The position numbers and the translations under genes were made by a program. From an uncultured Lachnospiraceae bacterium (GTDB taxonomy: Bacteria > Bacillota > Clostridia > Lachnospirales > Lachnospiraceae): 8,682 bases of DNA. The notes beneath the pieces were generated by a model. The model did no database searches. It worked only from the letters and a program-made list of their open reading frames with translations, and had not been told where the DNA came from. The stretch covers positions 1 to 8,682 of the forward strand of contig CACXFW010000405.1 of the NCBI GenBank assembly GCA_902767065.1, given 5' to 3'. This document shows positions 6,055 to 8,682 of the stretch, piece by piece; position 1 is the stretch's first letter; each line of letters starts with the position of its first letter.

Positions 6055-7203
6055 TCAGGCGGTTCCATGAATATCGATCACCACATACTCGGATCTGCAT
6101 CCTGTTTTAAAGATCAGATTCCAGTCTGAGATGCCCGAGGTAACGATGAAGTCGGTGTGGTCCCTTTGTTCATGTCCATAGCTTCTGTCGTACTCCCCGG
6201 TCAGGACGCCCATCTGGTTGAATGGGAAGAACTGACCGCCGTGGGTGTGCCCGCTCAGTACGAGGTCCGCGCCCGCCAGGGCTTCTTCCCTGTATTCCAC
6301 GGGCTGGTGGTCCAGCACTATTTTGTAAAGATCAGGATCGAGTCCTTCCATCAGCTCCGCCGGCGTTTTGCGGATCACTCCCCGGTAGCTTTCCGACTTG
6401 TCCTGCCGCCCGATGACATAGAAACGGCCGTCAACCAGCTGTACGTCGTCCTGCAGCACAATCACGCCGTTTTTCACAAGACTCTCATAGAGATCACTGT
6501 TGCTCCAGCCTCTCGCTTCCTCACTGAAGTATCCCTTGTCATGATTGCCATAGGAGAAAAAGACGCCGTATTTCGTATTCAGATCTCCGAGCGCCTCGCA
6601 GCTTCCGAGCATATCCTCCCTGGAAGTGTCGTCGTCGACGAAATCTCCCGTAATGAGAACGATGTCGGGATTCAATGCGTTGATTTCGAGCACATAATTG
6701 TGCAGCCCTTCCGCGTCAAAGGTAGCGCCGACATGAGAGTCGGCGAACTGTACAATCCTCAGGTCGCCCTTCAGATGGTCGCTTTCGATGGTATAGTCCT
6801 TCTCCCGGACAGACGTGCACAGGTACCAGGCGACGAGCATATAGCAGACGGTGAAAATGATGGCGCAGACGCCGGGAAGCCACGTAAACAGAGGAATTGC
6901 AGAAGCGGCCTTGCTGTCAGGACCGTATCGCTTCTTCCGGATGATCAGGAAGACCAGCTCACTCAGCAGCCAGAATCCGCCCAGATGAACGAGGCAGATT
7001 ACCGTATTGACCAGGTTCAGCGTCAGCGTGAGAGCTGCGCACACTGCCAGATAGATCAGAAAGCAGATCAGCCATGCCCGCTTCTTCCTGCCGCCTGTCA
7101 TGTTCCGGAAAACCGGGAAATTCGATGTTCGGTAAGACAGATAGCTCAGGAAGAACACAACGCCCAGGAGGGCGAGGATTACCAGGATTATGAAAACGCC
7201 CAT
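6055..7203 (-). CDS. Membrane-anchored calcineurin-like metallophosphoesterase (YkuE/YaeI type)
   Basis: A 382-residue protein with four N-terminal transmembrane segments (about 2-21, 43-66, 68-89, 107-130) and a calcineurin-like phosphoesterase domain from about residue 147. All metal-site motifs are present: ADSHVG (D155, H157), GDFVDD (D187), GNHD (N220, H221), DHQP (H299) and GHTHGGQ (H319, H321). It should be an active two-metal enzyme. Positive residues at 25-42 and 89-98 place those loops inside, so the catalytic domain is predicted outside the membrane. The natural substrate is not evident; relatives act on phosphodiesters or phospholipid-like substrates. The ATG at 7203 has GAGGAG 7 bases upstream, and this is the last block of leader element copy C. 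It is flanked by inverted element copies, and a MITE separates the leader from the likely promoter (7566-7594). Confidence 0.92.
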   Translation of the reverse strand: MGVFIILVILALLGVVFFLSYLSYRTSNFPVFRNMTGGRKKRAWLICFLIYLAVCAALTLTLNLVNTVICLVHLGGFWLLSELVFLIIRKKRYGPDSKAASAIPLFTWLPGVCAIIFTVCYMLVAWYLCTSVREKDYTIESDHLKGDLRIVQFADSHVGATFDAEGLHNYVLEINALNPDIVLITGDFVDDDTSREDMLGSCEALGDLNTKYGVFFSYGNHDKGYFSEEARGWSNSDLYESLVKNGVIVLQDDVQLVDGRFYVIGRQDKSESYRGVIRKTPAELMEGLDPDLYKIVLDHQPVEYREEALAGADLVLSGHTHGGQFFPFNQMGVLTGEYDRSYGHEQRDHTDFIVTSGISDWNLIFKTGCRSEYVVIDIHGTA

Positions 7204-7210
7204 TCCATCA

Positions 7211-7317
7211 CTCCTCTATCAAAGATCGTTTGTCTCTGACAATATCCGTTCGGATTCAGGTCCCGTAATCGAAACTGCTTCGTCCTCAAGACTCGCACTT
7301 TCGAACGGGATCCGGCT
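7211..7317 (-). promoter_or_regulatory. Structured leader element, copy C, ending in the phosphoesterase RBS
   Basis: Same 107-base element as 5908-6014, on the minus strand. The long-range arm CCCGT-T-CGAAA / TTTCG-ATT-ACGGG is kept. The alternative nearby partner that copy B has (ACGGG directly after the arm) is lost here, which favours the long-range pairing. The last hairpin changes from ATAAAC/GTTTAT to CAAA/TTTG, replacing a T-A pair by C-G, a compensatory change. The final GAGGAG is the Shine-Dalgarno of the phosphoesterase, 7 bases from its ATG. A cis-regulatory RNA role is likely but the ligand or signal is unknown. Confidence 0.7.
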
Positions 7318-7340
7318 CCTTTTTACGGATTCGCTCTGTT

Positions 7341-7541
7341 GTTACTATATCACAGCCCCTCCACCCACAGACCTCAGACCATCCGTGCTTCGCACGTATG
7401 CCGCGTCTTACGCCACTCCTGTCTGAGGTTGTGGAGGGGGGAGGTTCCTGCTTCGCAGGCCTTGTCTGCTTACGAAGATGGCTGCTTACATGCAAGCATG
7501 ACGCATCCATCTTCGCAGGCAGACAGGCTGTGAATAGTAAC
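7341..7541. mobile_element. MITE with terminal inverted repeats and 8-base target duplication
   Basis: The left end GTTACTATATCACAGCC (7341-7357) is the inverted repeat of GGCTGTGAATAGTAAC (7526-7541), with one mismatch and one extra base. GCTCTGTT flanks both sides (7333-7340 and 7542-7549), an apparent 8-base target duplication (9 if the preceding C is counted). The 201-base interior has no ORF and folds into nested stems: CCCCTCCAC (7356-7364) with 7431-7439; ACCTCAGAC (7371-7379) with 7421-7429; hairpins with TTC loops at 7384-7396 and 7447-7459; GTCTGC (7464-7469) with 7519-7524; CGAAGATGG (7473-7481) with 7507-7515. It is non-autonomous and needs a transposase from elsewhere; the family is not assigned. 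Confidence 0.85.
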
Positions 7542-7565
7542 GCTCTGTTCAGCATAATATATGGA

Positions 7566-7594
7566 ATTATACGAAACAAAGGGGCGTGTGTACA
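7566..7594 (-). promoter_or_regulatory. Likely promoter of the phosphoesterase gene
   Basis: On the minus strand TGTACA (7594-7589, 4/6) and TATAAT (7571-7566, perfect) are spaced 17 bases. The start would be near 7559, so the MITE insertion point lies about 10-20 bases into the leader. If the MITE were removed, this promoter would lead straight into leader element copy C. An overlapping weaker pair TTGTTT-17-TATGCT (7579-7551) is also present. Confidence 0.55.
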
Positions 7595-7604
7595 GAAAGA
7601 AAAT

Positions 7605-7620
7605 GGCCGTGAATAGTAAC
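7605..7620. repeat. Solo copy of the MITE end
   Basis: GGCCGTGAATAGTAAC differs at one base from the MITE right end at 7526-7541 and has the same orientation. No matching left end with a target duplication is visible for it, so it is probably a remnant of a second insertion or of an excision. Confidence 0.6.
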
Positions 7621-7666
7621 CCCAGTAACCTTAAATCACAGGGCGGCGGGGACGTGAGCTGTATCA

Positions 7667-8682
7667 TCACGGGAGTGCTTCTTTCGGAATGCTGACCCTG
7701 TAATGAAGAGATGCGATGGTCAGCTGCGCTCCGTCATTCAGGATGACAGCCTGTCCGCTCTCCAGGCGGTGTCCGTCCAGGAAGGTTCCGTTTGTCGAGA
7801 ACAGGTCTGTCACGTAGTATCCGTCTGTCCTGCGCTCGATTCTTGCATGCTTTCTGCTGACGGTATCTCCCGGGAGAAGGATATCGCACAGGGACCGGCT
7901 CTTTCCGAGGATCAGATGGTCCTGATCCAGATAGATATCAGGGCATTGTTCCTTCTGCAGGCTGACCAGGACGGGCCTGGCCTTGTGAAGCAGTCTCGTT
8001 CTTTCTTCCGGAACCCGGTCCGCAGTGAAGGAATCGCCCTGCGCGTATGCGGCCTGCCGCGCAGCGGATGGATCCTGCGCGTATGCGGCCTGTCGTGCAA
8101 AGGATGGGTTCTGCGCGCATGCGGCCTGCCGCGCAGAGGATGGGTCTTGCGCGTATGCGGCCTGCCGCGCAGAGGATGGGTCTTGCGCGTATGCGGCCTG
8201 CCGCACAGAGGATGTGTCCTGCGTGTAGGTGTCTTGCTGTGCATACACCTCATTTCTCAGGGACTGGTAGAACTGGTCATCACTCTGCGCGTCCGGATCA
8301 TCATCGAACCAGATATTTTTCTTCTCGCCGGAGCGCTTCTCAAGGGAAGAACGGATGATCCAGATCAGGGCGGCGCACAGAAATCCCATGCCGAGGATCT
8401 GGGTGGGATCCATCTGGAAGAAGAAAATGGCGGCGCATGCGGCGCTCAGGATGATCATGGCGGGAAGCAGGAACCTGGTACGGGACTTTTTCTTTCCCGG
8501 CGGCGGCAGTTTTCTGACATTGGAGCCGGAGAATTCAGCAAAGTCAGAGCCGGGCGCATAGTTTTCATCTCCTCCGCCGTGCATGGCGCGTGCGCTTTGA
8601 TCCGCATAGGCATCATCCCTGCGGCGTCCTCCGGCGCGGGCATTTACCGGTGGACTTCCTGCTGCGGAGGAATCCCCTTTGC
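7667..8682 (-). CDS. FHA-domain membrane protein with 12-residue repeats (5' end missing)
   Basis: Residue numbers count from the methionine at 8584, but that is probably not the start. The frame stays open for 32 more codons to the right edge and no ribosome binding site precedes 8584. In order: a polar Gly/Ala/Arg-rich N-terminal part, two close hydrophobic segments (about 37-57 and 61-78), an acidic stretch (93-103), five 12-residue repeats (123-182, consensus DPSSARQAAYAQ), and a C-terminal forkhead-associated domain (about 223-297). The FHA core residues are present: LGKS (226-229), SRKH (243-246), and STNGTFLDG (263-271). FHA domains bind phosphothreonine on partner proteins, often targets of Ser/Thr kinases. 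The hydrophobic hairpin implies membrane attachment with the FHA domain in the cytoplasm. Partners are unknown. Many relatives start with a zinc ribbon, which would lie beyond the edge. Confidence 0.85.
   Translation of the reverse strand, partial: KGDSSAAGSPPVNARAGGRRRDDAYADQSARAMHGGGDENYAPGSDFAEFSGSNVRKLPPPGKKKSRTRFLLPAMIILSAACAAIFFFQMDPTQILGMGFLCAALIWIIRSSLEKRSGEKKNIWFDDDPDAQSDDQFYQSLRNEVYAQQDTYTQDTSSVRQAAYAQDPSSARQAAYAQDPSSARQAACAQNPSFARQAAYAQDPSAARQAAYAQGDSFTADRVPEERTRLLHKARPVLVSLQKEQCPDIYLDQDHLILGKSRSLCDILLPGDTVSRKHARIERRTDGYYVTDLFSTNGTFLDGHRLESGQAVILNDGAQLTIASLHYRVSIPKEALP
8039..8218 (-). repeat. Five tandem 36-base coding repeats in the FHA gene
   Basis: Five in-frame units of exactly 36 bases (8039-8074, 8075-8110, 8111-8146, 8147-8182, 8183-8218) encode 12-residue repeats following D-[PT]-S-x-[AV]-R-Q-A-A-[YC]-A-Q, with N replacing D in one. 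DNA identity between units is high, so copy number probably changes by slippage or unequal recombination without breaking the frame. The array is a linker between the membrane hairpin and the FHA domain. Confidence 0.9.

Larger units (their letters stand above)
7204..7666. other. Gene-free region between FHA gene and phosphoesterase: leader, MITE, promoter
   Basis: About 460 bases without a credible gene. Read on the minus strand towards the phosphoesterase it holds a solo repeat matching a MITE end (7605-7620), a promoter (7566-7594), the MITE (7341-7541) with its 8-base target duplication, and leader element copy C (7211-7317). No clear terminator for the FHA gene is seen between 7620 and 7666. 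Confidence 0.65.

Noticed and set aside
6034..6069. 11-codon ORF after copy B (ATG ATC ATG...)
   Set aside because: SD to ATG spacing is about 17 bases and it overlaps the end of the phosphoesterase gene; not enough support for a peptide gene.
6157..7239. 360-codon plus-strand ORF opposite the phosphoesterase
   Set aside because: The minus-strand protein carries every metallophosphoesterase motif; this frame has none and ends inside leader copy C.
5908..7317. Phase-variable inversion of the phosphoesterase between copies B and C
   Set aside because: The repeats are short and about 88% identical, no recombinase is present, and both ends do not look like site-specific recombination sites. Not excluded, but weaker than the RNA explanation.
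8047..8358. Plus-strand ORF with repeated MRPAAQRMG pattern
   Set aside because: It is the reverse reading of the 36-base repeats of the FHA gene.

Overview
The window reads as a chromosomal stretch from a Gram-positive anaerobe of the Bacillota, most likely class Clostridia near the Lachnospiraceae. This is inferred from strong GAGGAG-type ribosome binding sites, sigma-A-like TTGACA/TATAAT promoters, an HD-domain CCA-adding enzyme, and a lipoprotein with a Gram-positive-style lipobox. It has no phage or plasmid genes. Base composition is moderately GC-rich.

Layout, left to right. (1) Minus strand, 1-2388: an envelope O-acylation pair, an MBOAT acyltransferase (796-2388) followed 9 bases later by a membrane-anchored SGNH-type protein that runs off the left edge. 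They share a promoter at 2448-2477, and a terminator-like hairpin sits between that promoter and the MBOAT ribosome binding site. (2) Minus strand, 2506-3858: CCA tRNA nucleotidyltransferase. (3) Plus strand, 4233-4430: a cold-shock protein with its own clear promoter and terminator. (4) Minus strand, 4546-5619: a TPR lipoprotein. (5) 5620-6054: a gene-free stretch full of RNA-like structure. (6) Minus strand, 6055-7203: a four-helix membrane metallophosphoesterase. (7) 7204-7666: a second structured gene-free stretch. (8) Minus strand, 7667 to the right edge: an FHA-domain membrane protein with five 12-residue repeats, open at its 5' end.

The most unusual content is noncoding. A 107-base element occurs twice without gaps (5908-6014 plus; 7211-7317 minus, about 88% identical by hand count). 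Its 58-base 3' half occurs a third time (3874-3931 minus). In two copies it ends exactly in the Shine-Dalgarno of the next gene (cca and the phosphoesterase). It folds into hairpins, one with a compensatory base change, so it is a candidate new cis-regulatory RNA family. I could not match it from memory to any known riboswitch class.

The two full copies face each other across the phosphoesterase gene. Its mRNA could therefore pair its 5' leader with its own 3' tail. A 201-base MITE with terminal inverted repeats and an 8-base target duplication has inserted between the likely phosphoesterase promoter and this leader. Next to the plus-oriented copy lie two tandem 50-base hairpins and a 53-base near-perfect palindrome.

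Functionally the genes do not form one pathway. Three of the loci act at the envelope (MBOAT/SGNH, TPR lipoprotein, extracytoplasmic phosphoesterase), one is a membrane protein with a probable cytoplasmic FHA signalling domain, and cca and csp are housekeeping genes.
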